This document shows, piece by piece, positions 11,507 to 23,242 of a stretch of 64,000 nt of DNA (positions are counted from its first letter, which is position 1; each line of letters begins with the position of its first letter). The position numbers and the translations under genes were made by a program. The notes under the pieces are model-generated. The model was not told the origin of the DNA. It did not search any database and saw only the letters and a program-made list of their open reading frames with translations. The DNA comes from Tillus elongatus (Eukaryota; Arthropoda; Insecta; Coleoptera; Cleridae), in assembly GCA_964006375.1 (NCBI GenBank), contig OZ023269.1, positions 61,367,968-61,431,967 of the forward strand. Direction: 5' to 3'.

Positions 11507-13098
11507 AATATCCCCATGCCTAATCAAATTATTACAAACAAAAGGCAACAATACAACTAATATGGCAACATGGCATGACATTGCGCAATGCATAATTTGA
11601 ACACTCTGTATTTTGAAGAAAAGTGTTTAAGTCTGTTTTGCAATGTTGACTAATACCCAATTAAATCCCTGACTACATTAAATTATTACAGGTGAGCTAA
11701 AATGTACTCACTTACCTTACTTTAAAGGCTTCTACTTTTGCTTACCAGGAATGTATAACTTCCTGGGTAATCAGGATTAATATATTGAGGCGTGAAAGTC
11801 TAGGGCAGGAATAGGTTGTGTAGGTTCTGACTAGGCGTTAGGATATTGTGAACAAAAACTCAAACATTCGCAAACACTTAGTCTATTTAACGAAACTTCC
11901 CATTTGACAAGTACAGTGGAACAGACAGACATTCCGCACAGACATCCAGGCACCTTTCGCTACGCGGCCTGGGTTAATCTTACACACATGGGGAATGCAC
12001 TGGCATAAAGAATTTTGATGTCTTGGAGGGTTGATGGCCTGATGAGTGTCGAGGTCCCCGATGTCACCCTCAGCCTCCACAGTGGCGTAGAACTAAGGAT
12101 TGATATTCGCATTTTTGATTTTCATTATTTAGGTCTTATAGTTGTAATTGTTCATCTTTAATTTCATCTTATTACTGTAGGACTGATTGAGCAACACCGC
12201 AGAACAGGACACTACACTCAGGCATTCATTTGAGGTTCACCAGCTCCTCCCTCTACGTCCCTTATACGACCATTAATGACTGGGTAATGACGCATTGCGC
12301 ATTTGGATTGCCTCTTCCACCTTCCATTATGCTAAATATATTTAATTACCGTGTCTTTCTTGGATTATGCCTCTCTGGCGAGGTCTCTAATTTTCGGATG
12401 CGAGCAAGTCAGGAAGTAGAAGGTTCACCCAAATACCACTTGCAAGTTTTCTTGTTTTGGACGTGTAGGTTGTATGAGACGTAGGGGAAGGGCATTGTTG
12501 TAATTCAGGCCAAATCACTGCTCACTGACTACACGGCGAAGATGACAAATCTACTATTACCTCACCCAATATTATGACGTACTTTACAAGGCTTTCAGCT
12601 AATTACTGACCTTCAGGTTGCCTTTTCGCCCTATTCATACCTAGGTTGTAAATTCGCGAAGTCTTTCATGGACTATAGCCTATTTTATGAGGTCTTTGAT
12701 ATTCGGATTTTGGCACTTCGTAAAGCGAAGCTTCACCTGAAGGTCTTTCGAGATTCAAAGAGAACAGTTACATAACTCGGTCAAAACACCGGGGAAGGTA
12801 CTTCACTTAATTTAAATCCCTTTACTTTCCTTGTCCGCACCGTCCAGTGCACGCCACATACGTTCAATCTAAAGTCTCAAGTTTAAATACACAAAGGAGA
12901 GCCTAGATGTCTGTTTCAGGTACATAATAACTTCATCGGGAAATGTGCAAAACAATAAGGTAAGTAGCTTCAAGTTTCAGTTTCAAAGTGCATTAAAATA
13001 GCGCCACATGGTTGACTTCAAGTTTCAATTTCAATCTTACACAGAAATGAAATGGCATGCCTTTAGTTCAAGTTTCAGGCTTCAATTTACATCATGTA
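11504..13098. other. Unassigned intergenic-like DNA
   Basis: Only short frames (65 and 84 codons) without domains. Near 12600-12760 CTTCAGGT and its inverse ACCTGAAG occur within 150 bases. Nothing else can be supported. Confidence 0.4.
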
Positions 13099-13480
13099 GA
13101 GCTAGATATTGCTGGTTTTCCGATTCAGATTTAAGTTTTATTATGAAGAGCTACATAATTCTGGATTCATGATTCGGATTTAAATTATATAATAAAGAGC
13201 TGCATAATTCTTATTTCATGATTCAGATTCAATTTTAATTGCAACGAGCTAAAAACTCCTGGTTACATAATTCAGACTTAAATTATATTGTAAAGAGCTA
13301 CATGTCTCTGGTTTCACAAGTCAGATTTAAACTATCCTATAAAAAACTGCATAATTCTAGCTTCATGATTTATATTTCAATTATATTATAAAGAGTTACA
13401 TAATTCTGGTTTCACGATTCAGATTTAAATCATATTATAATAAGCTCCATACTCCTGGCTTTACAATTAAGAATTCTCAG
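13099..13480 (+). repeat. 49-bp tandem repeat, about 8 diverged copies
   Basis: Each unit begins GAGCTACATAATTCTGG or a variant and contains TCATGATTCAGATTTAAATTATA. Unit starts are spaced about 49 bases from 13099. Copies are clearly related but diverged. Confidence 0.75.
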
Positions 13481-13559
13481 GTAAAGACAAGATGTTAACT
13501 TCCCAAATACAAAAATAATTTCTTTAGGTGGTGCACGAGCAAATAGCATTTTCAATCTA

Positions 13560-13794
13560 AAGTTTTCAGTTAAATATCGTTAAATGCGGACAAGCCGCCT
13601 ATTTTCAAATGCAAAAAATAATTTCATCAAGTACTACACCAGCAAGTAAAGTTACTGATTTCAAGTTTCAGTTTAAATATTAGATTTGGCAACATCTGAA
13701 TGCACAAACACTTTCCCTATATGATATGTAAACAGCTAAAATTCCAGATTTCAAATTTCAGTTTAAATATTAAATTTGGCAACATCTAAACGCG
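13560..13794 (+). repeat. 90-bp tandem repeat, left part
   Basis: Units contain ATGTAAACAGCTAAAATTCC, TTTCAGTTTAAATATTA and TTTGGCAACATCTAAACG. The array continues in register at 21556 after the inserted provirus; the 65 bases left of the insertion plus 25 bases right of it complete one 90-base unit. Confidence 0.8.
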
Positions 13795-14200
13795 AGATAA
13801 CAATAGCCAACTCATACAATGTATATAAGAAGTACAGATCCCGATTCAACACCCAAGGTCGCTGACGAATGGGTTAATTAAAAGCAGCGCAATTAGAAGA
13901 ATAGACTATTCATAAATGGGTAAACAACTAGACCTTCAATTCAGCAACCAGCCACCTGCTAGGATCACCTTCAAGACTGCAACTTAGGTGGAAACCGCCT
14001 CTCGGTCCACGCCCCACCAGAGACTATATATGGAAGTTACCAGACCACGGACGGATATTCCTACATTGTTATTGCTTGAGTCTCTTTTAAATTGTCATAA
14101 TTTATATTTATCATTTTTTATTATTATTCATAAGTATTTTATGTAACTATAATCAATAAATTCTTTTAAAAAGTCAAGTGTGTTAACAAGAAAGTTAACT
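13795..14200 (+). repeat. 5' LTR of the errantivirus-like provirus
   Basis: Starts AGATAACAAT and ends AAGTTAACT. It contains a TATATA box at 14025-14030 and an AATAAA signal at 14155-14160. It is identical to the 3' LTR except at 13857. Like other gypsy-type errantiviruses it does not use TG...CA ends. Confidence 0.95.
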
Positions 14201-14211
14201 GGCGCAGTCGC
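14200..14211 (+). promoter_or_regulatory. Primer-binding site (TGGCGCAGTCGC)
   Basis: TGGCGCAGTCG abuts the 5' LTR, with its first T shared with the LTR end. This start is that of errantivirus primer sites complementary to a serine tRNA. The tRNA identity is from memory and unchecked. Confidence 0.8.
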
Positions 14212-14296
14212 AACGGATAGTGCTGAAGAACCAAAAGTATATTGATTCTTTGCGTTTCAACGCTTAACAGCCAAAGAACCGATCAAGAGAGACGTC

Positions 14297-14325
14297 ATGA
14301 AGACAGCAGCAATAGCATCGATTCT
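14297..14325 (+). CDS. env: Predicted env leader exon with 5' splice donor
   Basis: An ATG at 14297 opens nine codons plus two bases, ending at a consensus donor GTAAGT (14326-14331). Unspliced, the frame stops immediately. Joined to the acceptor at 19446-19447, the phase matches the env frame exactly, and both sides encode small hydrophobic residues as in a signal peptide. Gypsy-type errantiviruses are known to express Env from such a spliced subgenomic RNA. The donor and acceptor are seen; their use is inferred. Confidence 0.7.
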
Positions 14326-14349
14326 GTAAGTTGTTTGCTTCCTTTATTT

Positions 14350-14498
<149 letters not shown>

Positions 14499-14527
14499 TG
14501 TATATCCTCATATATTGATAATATTAT

Positions 14528-15787
14528 ATGTCTGATAGCGATATTGATAATTTAGAACATTTGGAATATAGATTAAGAAATATTAGTATTGGCGAAATTG
14601 ATATTGTAGAACAACCCGATATAAATAATTCTAGAAACAATTTAAATATGGCAAATCAATTCCAAGAGTTTTACCTTAAAGCAATCCCCGAATTTAACGG
14701 ACAACCTGAAAATGTAGGGAACTTCTTAAAAGCTTGTGATCTAGTAATGAACCAATTCTATGATGCAGATAATCCAAATTTATATCTTAACCATTTTCTA
14801 TTAAATTATATTCAAACGAAACTAATTGCACAAGCCAGGTTAATTATTAACACTAAAATTATAAACACATGGGTAGACTTAAGACGGGCAATTGTTGAGA
14901 ACTTTACAGACCAGCGAGATGAAATTAGCTTACTAGGCGAATTATTGACACTGAAACAGAGACATAACGAGGATGCCTTAGCGTTCAGTAATCGTTGCAG
15001 ACACATTGAACAATTACTCATCTCTAATTTAATATGTAATGAACGTAACAAGGGAATTTTAGTATTAAAACAAAACATGTACACACAACAAACACTGAAA
15101 GCGTTCATCGGTGGATTAAAAAACCCCCTCGGTATGGTGGTCAGATCCACTCGACCGGACAGCATAGAACAAGCTTTAAAATTTATATTTTCCGAGGAAA
15201 ATTATGAATATAGGGACAGACTATTACAACGGTCAAATTTCAACAATAATAACAATAACAGGCAGGACAAACAACAAAAACCAGTTTTCCAAAGAAATAC
15301 CCCAACTTTTAACAATATTCAATTTCAAAAACCCTTCCAACAACAAAATTATTGTGCACCTTTTAACTATAACTCAAACAGACCCCAAATGTCTCACCCA
15401 CAATTTCAGGGGAACCCTTCAAATCAATTCTCAATGAGAAGACCGACGTACAACCCTAATGACAATACTAGAAGATATCCACAGGCTATGGATGTCGGCA
15501 GTAACAACACGAGACATACTAATTTCAGCCGACAACAACCCTCACAAAATAGACGAAACAATTTTCCTTCCAACAATTTTCAAAAAAGACAAAATTTCAT
15601 ACCAGAAGAAATAAACTATAACGAAACGAATAATTCTTTTCCTTTCAATGAATTAGAAAGAAGACAACATTTGTTACCAGAAGAATTAAATTATGACGTA
15701 ACATATAATGAACAATCACCCTCTGAATTATACGATGCACAGCATCAAAATTTTCCGATAGCAGGGAGCTCAAAAACAGAACCGTAA
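14528..15787 (+). CDS. gag: Gag of the errantivirus-like provirus
   Basis: A 419-codon open frame encoding the structural polyprotein that assembles particles and packages RNA. The first 230 residues are mostly helical, with the [15 protein letters not shown] block typical of gypsy capsid domains. The C-terminal 190 residues are rich in N, Q, F and R and carry no zinc knuckle, as in other errantiviruses. The frame at 14528 may have an alternative start at 14648. The stop at 15785-15787 overlaps the pol frame; an A-run at 15772-15776 lies just before it and could support -1 slippage. Confidence 0.9.
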   Translation: MSDSDIDNLEHLEYRLRNISIGEIDIVEQPDINNSRNNLNMANQFQEFYLKAIPEFNGQPENVGNFLKACDLVMNQFYDADNPNLYLNHFLLNYIQTKLIAQARLIINTKIINTWVDLRRAIVENFTDQRDEISLLGELLTLKQRHNEDALAFSNRCRHIEQLLISNLICNERNKGILVLKQNMYTQQTLKAFIGGLKNPLGMVVRSTRPDSIEQALKFIFSEENYEYRDRLLQRSNFNNNNNNRQDKQQKPVFQRNTPTFNNIQFQKPFQQQNYCAPFNYNSNRPQMSHPQFQGNPSNQFSMRRPTYNPNDNTRRYPQAMDVGSNNTRHTNFSRQQPSQNRRNNFPSNNFQKRQNFIPEEINYNETNNSFPFNELERRQHLLPEELNYDVTYNEQSPSELYDAQHQNFPIAGSSKTEP

Positions 15788-16078
15788 TAGATATTAATAA
15801 TTTTAACACAATATCCCAATTACCCTACGTAATAATAAAAGAACTACCCGGAAAAATACTGCTCGACTCCGGTAGTACTAAGAGCGTTTTAAACCCGTCC
15901 ATAGCATATAACAACTTTTATAATAAGATTTACAATCAACCGTTTTTAATTAAAAGTGCTCATGGTTATTCCAGCCATAATAATCGAGCCAGAATAATTT
16001 TAAACTCACTAACGGACAGTGAACAAGAGTTTTGCCTATTTGAATTTAACAAAAATTTCATAGCTCTTATTGGAATTT
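15788..16078 (+). pseudogene. pol: Pol part 1: aspartic protease
   Basis: Pol begins in the frame -1 to gag. The protease active site L-L-D-S-G-S-T lies at about 15862-15882 and the C-terminal A-L-I-G-I block near 16063. The frame hits TGA at 16078-16080, just where it should continue into the linker, while the next pol segment runs in another frame. This is the first of two single-base shifts in pol. Confidence 0.8.
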
Positions 16079-17956
16079 GACTTTTTGATAAAAAATCAAG
16101 CGAACATTGATTTTAAAAACCAGAGACTCAATTTAAAAAATCGAAGCATTAAGATAAACTTCCCTCATACAAGGGATCATGAAGATAAGATGGGTAGTAA
16201 TAGTAGTAGCAATAACAATCGGATAAGTAGGCTCATCAAAGCAAATGATGAAATGAATCACCTTAACGTAAGTAATACAATAGACAGAAGCATTATTGCA
16301 CTTGAACTCGAACTAGGAAAGCGTAATCAGCCATTAAATGATGACGATGGAAGGTTACAACAAGTAACAAATGACCTAGGAGAAATGTTCACCCACAGTA
16401 AAGGTAAACGGGATCAAGTTTCATTAAACACATATGAATATCGTCGAAATAAAAATGTGAGTGATACGAGGACGATACAAAAAGATATAACAGATCAAAT
16501 TGAAAATAAAGCGAATATGATATCAAATAATTCTTACTATCACCAGAATTATAATAATAATTATACGGGGAGTGTACAAAAAAATATTACAAATCAAATT
16601 AGGATAAATCACTTAAATAACCAGGAGAAAGAAATTTTAATTGATTTATGTACAGAATTTCAAGATATTTTTGCAAAAGAAAATGAACCACTGACGCATA
16701 CAAACGTCATTAAACACAAAATTAGACTAAAAGACGATATACCAATAAACGCCAAACTATATAGATACCCATATATTCACAAACCAGAAGTAGACAAACA
16801 AATTAACGAAATGCTAAATCAAAGGATAATTAGGAACAGTCATAGCGCTTATAATAGTCCAATATGGGTGATCCCAAAAAAAGCAGATGCCAGCGGCAAA
16901 CAAAAATGGCGGATCGTCGTGGATTACCGCAAGTTAAATGAGAAGACTATACCTGATAGACACCCTATACCAAAAATCGAAGAGATACTGGATAAACTCG
17001 GGCGTGCACAATATTTTTCGACCATAGACTTAATTTCGGGCTACCACCAGATTGAAATGGACCCAAATGACATTGAAAAAACGGCGTTTAGCACTGATAC
17101 AGGCCATTATGAGTACCTCAGGATGCCGTTCGGGCTTTCAGGGGCGCCTGCTACATTTACCCGACTGATGCAACACGTTTTAAACGGTTTAATAGGAAAA
17201 ACATGCTTAGTATACATGGATGACGTGATAGTATTCTCAACATCATTACAAGAACATATCGAAAAATTGAGATTAGTATTCGAACGATTTAGACAAAGTA
17301 ATCTGAAAATACAGCTAGACAAAAGCGACTTTCTGCAAAAAGAAGCGGAATTCCTCGGGCATATAGTGACGCCAGAAGGCATCAAGCCTAATCCAAAGAA
17401 ACTAGACGCCATAAGAAAATTCCCAATACCCAAGACACCAAAAGAAATTAAATCATTCCTAGGACTTATAGGCTACTACAGGAAATTTATAGAAAACTTT
17501 GCGCATGTCACAAAACCACTAACTAAATGTTTAAAGAAAAACGTAACAATCGACATTAACGACGGAGAATACATAAATGCATTTAATACATGTAAAGACA
17601 TATTGATGAATTCACCAGTATTAATACCTCCAGATTTTTCAAAGGAGTTCATTTTAACAACAGATGCATCAAACGTGGCAATCGCAGGGATTTTAAGCCA
17701 AGGAGATCCGAAATCAGACCAACCAATAGCTTACGCAAGCCGAACGTTAAATGAAACAGAATCTAGATACAGCACAATAGAAAAGGAACTATTGGCCATA
17801 GTATGGGCCACAAACTACTTTAGACCCTATCTATACGGCAGGAAATTCACAATATATACAGACCATAAACCATTAAAATGGCTATTTTCCCTGAAACAAC
17901 CTAACTCAAAATTATTAAGGTGGAGACTCAAACTAGAAGAGTACAATTCAAAATAG
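16070..17956 (+). pseudogene. pol: Pol part 2: reverse transcriptase and RNase H
   Basis: A 628-codon frame. A low-complexity linker (first 190 residues) is followed by the reverse transcriptase: [24 protein letters not shown], and catalytic Y-M-D-D near 17215. RNase H follows with [10 protein letters not shown] near 17660 and Y-T-D-H-K-P-L near 17860. This segment is one frame away from both the protease and the integrase, so it is bounded by two shifts of opposite sign (near 16075 and near 17950). The only upstream start is a non-ATG codon, so it is not an independent gene. Confidence 0.9.
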
Positions 17957-19470
17957 AATATAAAAAAGGTAAATTAAATAATGCAGCGGACGCACTTTCG
18001 AGAGTAGAGATAAACCCCTTAGATGTAGATAACCAATCAATGATAAACAATGTAGACGAAAATGACGACGTTATAACCATAAGCGACGGAGAAACAAGAA
18101 ATTCCAACGCAGATTCTTATTCCGCGCCGGGCATGCCAATCTTAGAAGAAGAAATAATCAACAGTAAAACAAACCAGATATTCTTTAAAAATGCTGATAC
18201 CCCGGAGATTTTATCACTCAGAAAGGACAAAAGGAATTTTATTCACGCCACATTCAATTTAAACGAGCCAAATCAAATAGAACAATTTATCAAAGAATAT
18301 TGCCTACCACAGAGAAAATATTACTGTCTATTTGTAAATGAACGAGATTATGAAATGGTAAGTTCGGCAATTTATCAAAAATTTAATAACGTAGACTCAC
18401 CTAAATTTTATAGATGTTTAGAAACTAGAGAAGAAATAAATAGCGAAGAAGAACTCCTAGAGAAAATAGTTCTATTTCACGAGGGAAAGAGTAATCATCG
18501 AGGCGCTGATGAGACCTATTTACGAATGAAACGCAAATACTATTTTCCGAATTTAAAGCGAAAAATAGAAGAGTTTATAAAAAGTTGCGAGTTATGTAAA
18601 ACATGTAAATACAACAGAAATCCGGCGCAAATTTCACTAGAACACACACCCACACCATCTAGGCCTTTAGAAATCTTACACCTAGACACCTTCCAAATTG
18701 AAACGTCTCAATTTCTAACAGTATTCGACCCCTTTAGTAAATTCGGGCAAGCATTTCCGATAAAAAGTAAAAATGCAACAGAAATCTCCAAGAACTTAAT
18801 TAAATACTTTTCCCAATACGGAAGCTGTAAAACAATAATTTCGGACGCAGGGACTGAATTCTCAAATATATTAATAAAAGAGCTATTAAAAGCTTACCAA
18901 ATTGAATTACATGTGACAACACCGCAAAATCCGATGTCAAACGGACCGATAGAAAGATTTCACAGTACGATAATTGAGCACTATAGATTATTTAAAACAA
19001 AATTTAAAGAAATGAAACCAATTGACTTAATGCCTTATTGTATTTTCGCATATAACTCCTCCATACACTCGCAAACCTTAAAACCACCTTTTGAGCTAAT
19101 ATTCGGATATACACCTGAATTATTTAATTATGACCCAGAAGTAATTATCACCCAAGAATATAACACGAGACATAAAGACTTAATGAAATTATATACGAAG
19201 TCATTCAAGACCGAATCGAAAACTCAAAATACAAAACGTTACAACGGACGAACAAAAATACTAACCAACCTTTTAAAGAAGGAGACAGTATACAAAAAGA
19301 TTCCTCCAGGATTTCACAAAAAACACAAAAACCCTTTTACTGGACCTTCTTCAATAATTTCCCTGATTGAACATAATAAAGCCATAATACTAAATCACAG
19401 AACTGACGAACAGACAATCACCCATTTACGCAATCTTCGCCTTGCAGGTTCATTCTCTTCACCAGAGTAA
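17920..19470 (+). CDS. pol: Pol part 3: end of RNase H and integrase
   Basis: A 516-codon frame, coding from about 17950. It carries [13 protein letters not shown] at the RNase H end, the H2C2 zinc domain near 18475-18610 ([13 protein letters not shown]) and the catalytic triad: H-L-D-T-F (18680), S-D-A-G-T-E-F (18840) and N-G-P-I-E-R-F (18940). The C-terminal 60 residues fit the integrase DNA-binding tail. The frame overlaps the env coding region by about 20 bases. Integrase joins the cDNA to target DNA. Confidence 0.9.
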   Translation: METQTRRVQFKIEYKKGKLNNAADALSRVEINPLDVDNQSMINNVDENDDVITISDGETRNSNADSYSAPGMPILEEEIINSKTNQIFFKNADTPEILSLRKDKRNFIHATFNLNEPNQIEQFIKEYCLPQRKYYCLFVNERDYEMVSSAIYQKFNNVDSPKFYRCLETREEINSEEELLEKIVLFHEGKSNHRGADETYLRMKRKYYFPNLKRKIEEFIKSCELCKTCKYNRNPAQISLEHTPTPSRPLEILHLDTFQIETSQFLTVFDPFSKFGQAFPIKSKNATEISKNLIKYFSQYGSCKTIISDAGTEFSNILIKELLKAYQIELHVTTPQNPMSNGPIERFHSTIIEHYRLFKTKFKEMKPIDLMPYCIFAYNSSIHSQTLKPPFELIFGYTPELFNYDPEVIITQEYNTRHKDLMKLYTKSFKTESKTQNTKRYNGRTKILTNLLKKETVYKKIPPGFHKKHKNPFTGPSSIISLIEHNKAIILNHRTDEQTITHLRNLRLAGSFSSPE

Positions 19471-21125
19471 AACCACAATTAGAAGACCTAACAGACAATC
19501 CAGGCATACTGCCACGCAAACTGGGACAAGCCTTTTCAGAAAACGATAAATGGAGAATGATTCATATACATGACCGAAGACAACTATACGACGACTTTAA
19601 CAGACTAAAAACTTACTTTGACAACATAATAAGCGTAATGAATGCAGAATACAAGTTAGAATACAAAAATTTTATTTTAACAATCAATTTCACCATCAGC
19701 AATATTGATGACACATTTTATCGAATATTTCCAAGAACGATTAGGAACAAAAGAGGTATAATAAACGGACTAGGATCGATATTCAAATCAATAACTGGGA
19801 ACTTAGATGCAGATGACGGCGACAGAATATATAAAGCTCTTGAAATTTTGAGGAAAGATCAAAATCAAGTACATCAACTTTTTAGTTCACAGACATCCCT
19901 AATGATAGATGCTATAACAGAGTTCAATAAAACAATAGACAACCTGAACCATAACCAAGAAGCCATAGTAGCGAGAATAAACGATTTGGAATATACAATA
20001 GATAGTCTAAAAAGTGACCAACTAACAAATTTTCATAGAGTAAAACATTTGGAATTACTCACTCAAATCAGTTATTTGTTAAATAATGTACTAAACATGA
20101 TATTAACAACAGAAAATGCAATTACTTTTTCAAAACTGAACACGTATCATACGTCAATACTGAAACCGAAATTTATATCAAAAGAATTAGAAAATATTGA
20201 AAACCATATCTCAAAATCAAGATTAATAACAAAATCCGACATTTCACTTTACGAAAAAATATTTAACATAAAAACCGTTCAAATTGATTTTAAAATTATA
20301 TTCCAAATAGATATACCCTTAGTAGACAAATCAGATTATATTTATTATCAATTGTATGCATTACCAGTCCCTAAAAATCCATATACCTTCAGAATGATTG
20401 TCCCTAGAACCAAGTACCTAATCCTTAGCAGCAAACACTACGCTTACAGAAACGAAAAGTGTAGGAATCTAAAAGACCAGACATACTTTTGTGAAAATGA
20501 CAACCCGACAGCACTTAACGAAAACAACCCATGCGAAATTAAACTGATCAACTTCCAGAAACCGATAAACAATTGCAAGCAAGAACTTGTCAAAATAACA
20601 AAAACAACAGTCTCTAAATATGGCAATACCCAATACATAATAGTGGCACCCGAAGAAACGAAAATCAAACTTAGCTGTGAAGAAAATGAAGAAACCAAAA
20701 TAATCAGCGGAACAAAACTGGCGACTTTGAAACCCAAATGCCAACTTATCATCAATAACGAAAGATTTAGTTCAGTACAAATGGCATCGGAAACACAACA
20801 ATCGTTCAATCTCCCAAACATCGAATTGGTAACAAATAAAGCACCCATATTCCCAGACAAATTACCAGAACTAAAATTAGAAAATGTCCAACTGCACGAC
20901 TTGAACAATATCAAATCCCAGTTACAATCCATCAATGGCAAAATTCCAGGAACCATCGATTTGCCCATATACCACCCTAGTGTATGGACAATTATACTAT
21001 ACCTGGTGATAATAATAACAATAATCACAATAACTTCAAAATACTTCTGGCAGAAATCAAAAACGAAAACTGCTGACTCCAAACCAATTACTGGATTCCC
21101 GATGACTATTCGGAACGAACCATAG
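19448..21125 (+). CDS. env: Env (fusion-type glycoprotein), main exon
   Basis: The open frame runs from the splice acceptor (AG at 19446-19447 after a pyrimidine-rich stretch) to 21125; the first internal ATG is at 19557. The product resembles the baculovirus-F-like Env of errantiviruses. A basic cleavage site R-N-K-R lies at 19743-19754, followed at once by a glycine-rich hydrophobic fusion-peptide-like segment, then long helical regions, a cysteine-rich part near 20460-20740, and a membrane anchor near 21000-21060 with a short basic tail. There are no stops. Such proteins can allow spread between cells; whether this one does is not shown. Confidence 0.85.
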
Positions 21126-21135
21126 GCTTCGTTCT

Positions 21136-21149
21136 CTAAAGGATGGAGG
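21136..21149 (+). promoter_or_regulatory. Polypurine tract
   Basis: TAAAGGATGGAGG sits directly before the 3' LTR, where plus-strand DNA synthesis would be primed. Confidence 0.75.
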
Positions 21150-21555
21150 AGATAACAATAGCCAACTCATACAATGTATATAAGAAGTACAGATCCCGAT
21201 TCAACACCCAATGTCGCTGACGAATGGGTTAATTAAAAGCAGCGCAATTAGAAGAATAGACTATTCATAAATGGGTAAACAACTAGACCTTCAATTCAGC
21301 AACCAGCCACCTGCTAGGATCACCTTCAAGACTGCAACTTAGGTGGAAACCGCCTCTCGGTCCACGCCCCACCAGAGACTATATATGGAAGTTACCAGAC
21401 CACGGACGGATATTCCTACATTGTTATTGCTTGAGTCTCTTTTAAATTGTCATAATTTATATTTATCATTTTTTATTATTATTCATAAGTATTTTATGTA
21501 ACTATAATCAATAAATTCTTTTAAAAAGTCAAGTGTGTTAACAAGAAAGTTAACT
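21150..21555 (+). repeat. 3' LTR of the errantivirus-like provirus
   Basis: 406 bp, one mismatch to the 5' LTR; AATAAA at 21510-21515. It is followed by the target duplication CGCG. Confidence 0.95.
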
Positions 21556-21760
21556 CGCGCAAATAATTTCTCTACACAGTATGTAAACAGCTGATATTCC
21601 AGATTTTAAGTTTCAGTTTAAATATTAAATTTGGCAACATCTAAACGGGCACATAATTTCTCTACACAGTATGTAAACAGCAAAAATTCCAGATTTCAAG
21701 TTTCAGTTTCAATATTATCGCATTTGGCGACCTTTTAAATGCACAAGTGAAGTCTGCTAC
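21556..21760 (+). repeat. 90-bp tandem repeat, right part
   Basis: Continues the array of 13560-13794; units start at 21581 and 21671 with ATGTAAACAG. The last copy fades after about 21740. Confidence 0.8.
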
Positions 21761-22305
21761 TAATACAAAAATAAATAAGACTACAGGCTTCAAGTTTAGT
21801 TTAGATATATCGATCGGGAAGGAGTGCTAATGATTAAACCCATATGGGGAATACCCATTGAGAAAGTTTCTACATATCTACCTAGTATTGAGATTTTTCG
21901 TTTTACAGACTTTGCGCGTGCTTGAATAAGAGGGGGGGAGGGGGGGGGGCGATATAAGTTATTTGCAAAGGTACACTCACCGTCTTCAACGCTGACCCCT
22001 TATTTCGTCTGGATCCTGCTGTCTCCAGCTAGTCTGCCGACCTATCAGATGCCTGAAGCAGCCCTGCGAGGCTTCTTATTTCTGGTGCAACTTACGGCAT
22101 AATTCCAAGCCAGGGCAAAAAGGTGCGGATGCGGCGGGCGGCCTCTAGTAGTACGGTCTGGTGTTTAAATGGTGTCACACCGGCCGCAATAATCGTTGAC
22201 GTGGGCCGGGGAGTTGTGGCAAAGACTTGAATGAATCAGGAATCAACCCTGCAAGACGTCTGTGTGGCAAGATTCCTTGTTAGTGCAAATCAGCTCGCGC
22301 TTTGC
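21761..22305. other. Unassigned stretch with a G-run
   Basis: No gene seen. A run of G broken by two A residues lies at about 21932-21950. From 22000 the GC content rises toward the satellite. Confidence 0.4.
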
Positions 22306-23242
22306 TAATAGACAAGACTAAATGGGTTTTACAGAGGAACACCCTGTATGAGCCAGTGGAGTCGACACGGATTGACACTTGGCGCCAGCCACTTGCTCTA
22401 GAATATTCCAAACTGTTCGGGGCGACAGAATTTTGTCAATAAACAAGACTAAATGGGCTTTACAGAGGAACACCCTGTTTGAGCCAGTAGAGTCGACACG
22501 GATTGACACTTGGCGCCAGCCACTTGCTCTAGGATATTCCAAACTGTTCGGGGCGACAGAATTTTGTCAATAAACAAGACTAAATGGGTTTTACAGAGGA
22601 ACACCCTGTATGAGCCAGTGGAGTCTACACGGATTGACACTTGGCGCCAGCCACTTGCTCTAGGATATTCCAAACTGTTCGGGGGGACAGAATTTTGTCA
22701 ATAAACAAGACTAAATGGCTTTTACAGAGGAACACCCTGTATGAGCCAGTGGAGTCGACACGGATTGATACTTGGCGCCAGCCACTTGCTCTAGGATATT
22801 CCAAACTGTTCGGGGCGACAGAATTTTGTCAACAAACAAGACTAAATGGGTTTTACAGAGGAACACCCTGTATGAGCCAGTGGAGTCGACACGGATTGAC
22901 ACTTGGCGCCAGCCACTTGCTCTAGGATATTCCAAACTGTTCGAGGGGACAGAATTTTGTCAATAAACAAGACTAAATGGGTTTTACAGAGGAACACCAT
23001 GTATGAGCCAGTGGAGTCGACACGGATTGACACATGGCGCCAGCCACTTGCTCTAGGATATTCCAAACTGTTCGGGGCGACAGAATTTTGTCAATAAACA
23101 AGAATAAATGGGTTTTACAGAGGAACACCCGGTATGAGCCAGTGGAGTCGACACGGATTGACACTTGGCGCCAGCCACTTGCTCTAGGATATTCCAAACT
23201 GTTCGGGGGGACAGCATTTTGTCAATAAACAAGACTAAATGG
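22306..23242 (+). repeat. 131-bp satellite, about 7 copies
   Basis: Near-identical units in tandem, each with GTTTTACAGAGGAACACCC, GGAGTCGACACGGATTGAC, TTGGCGCCAGCCACTTGC and TTTTGTCAATAAACAAGAC. Period 131, shown by identical frames starting at 22379, 22510, 22641, 22772, 22903, 23034 and 23165. Copies differ by only a few bases, so the array is young or homogenised. The many 64- and 74-codon frames on both strands are by-products of the repeat. Confidence 0.95.

Noticed and set aside
20444..21082. 212-codon minus-strand frame opposite env
   Set aside because: It is a mirror of the well-supported env frame with no domain of its own.
22318..23228. A ladder of 64- and 74-codon frames on both strands
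   Set aside because: They repeat every 131 bases and simply mirror the satellite unit; no start, stop or codon pattern suggests a gene.
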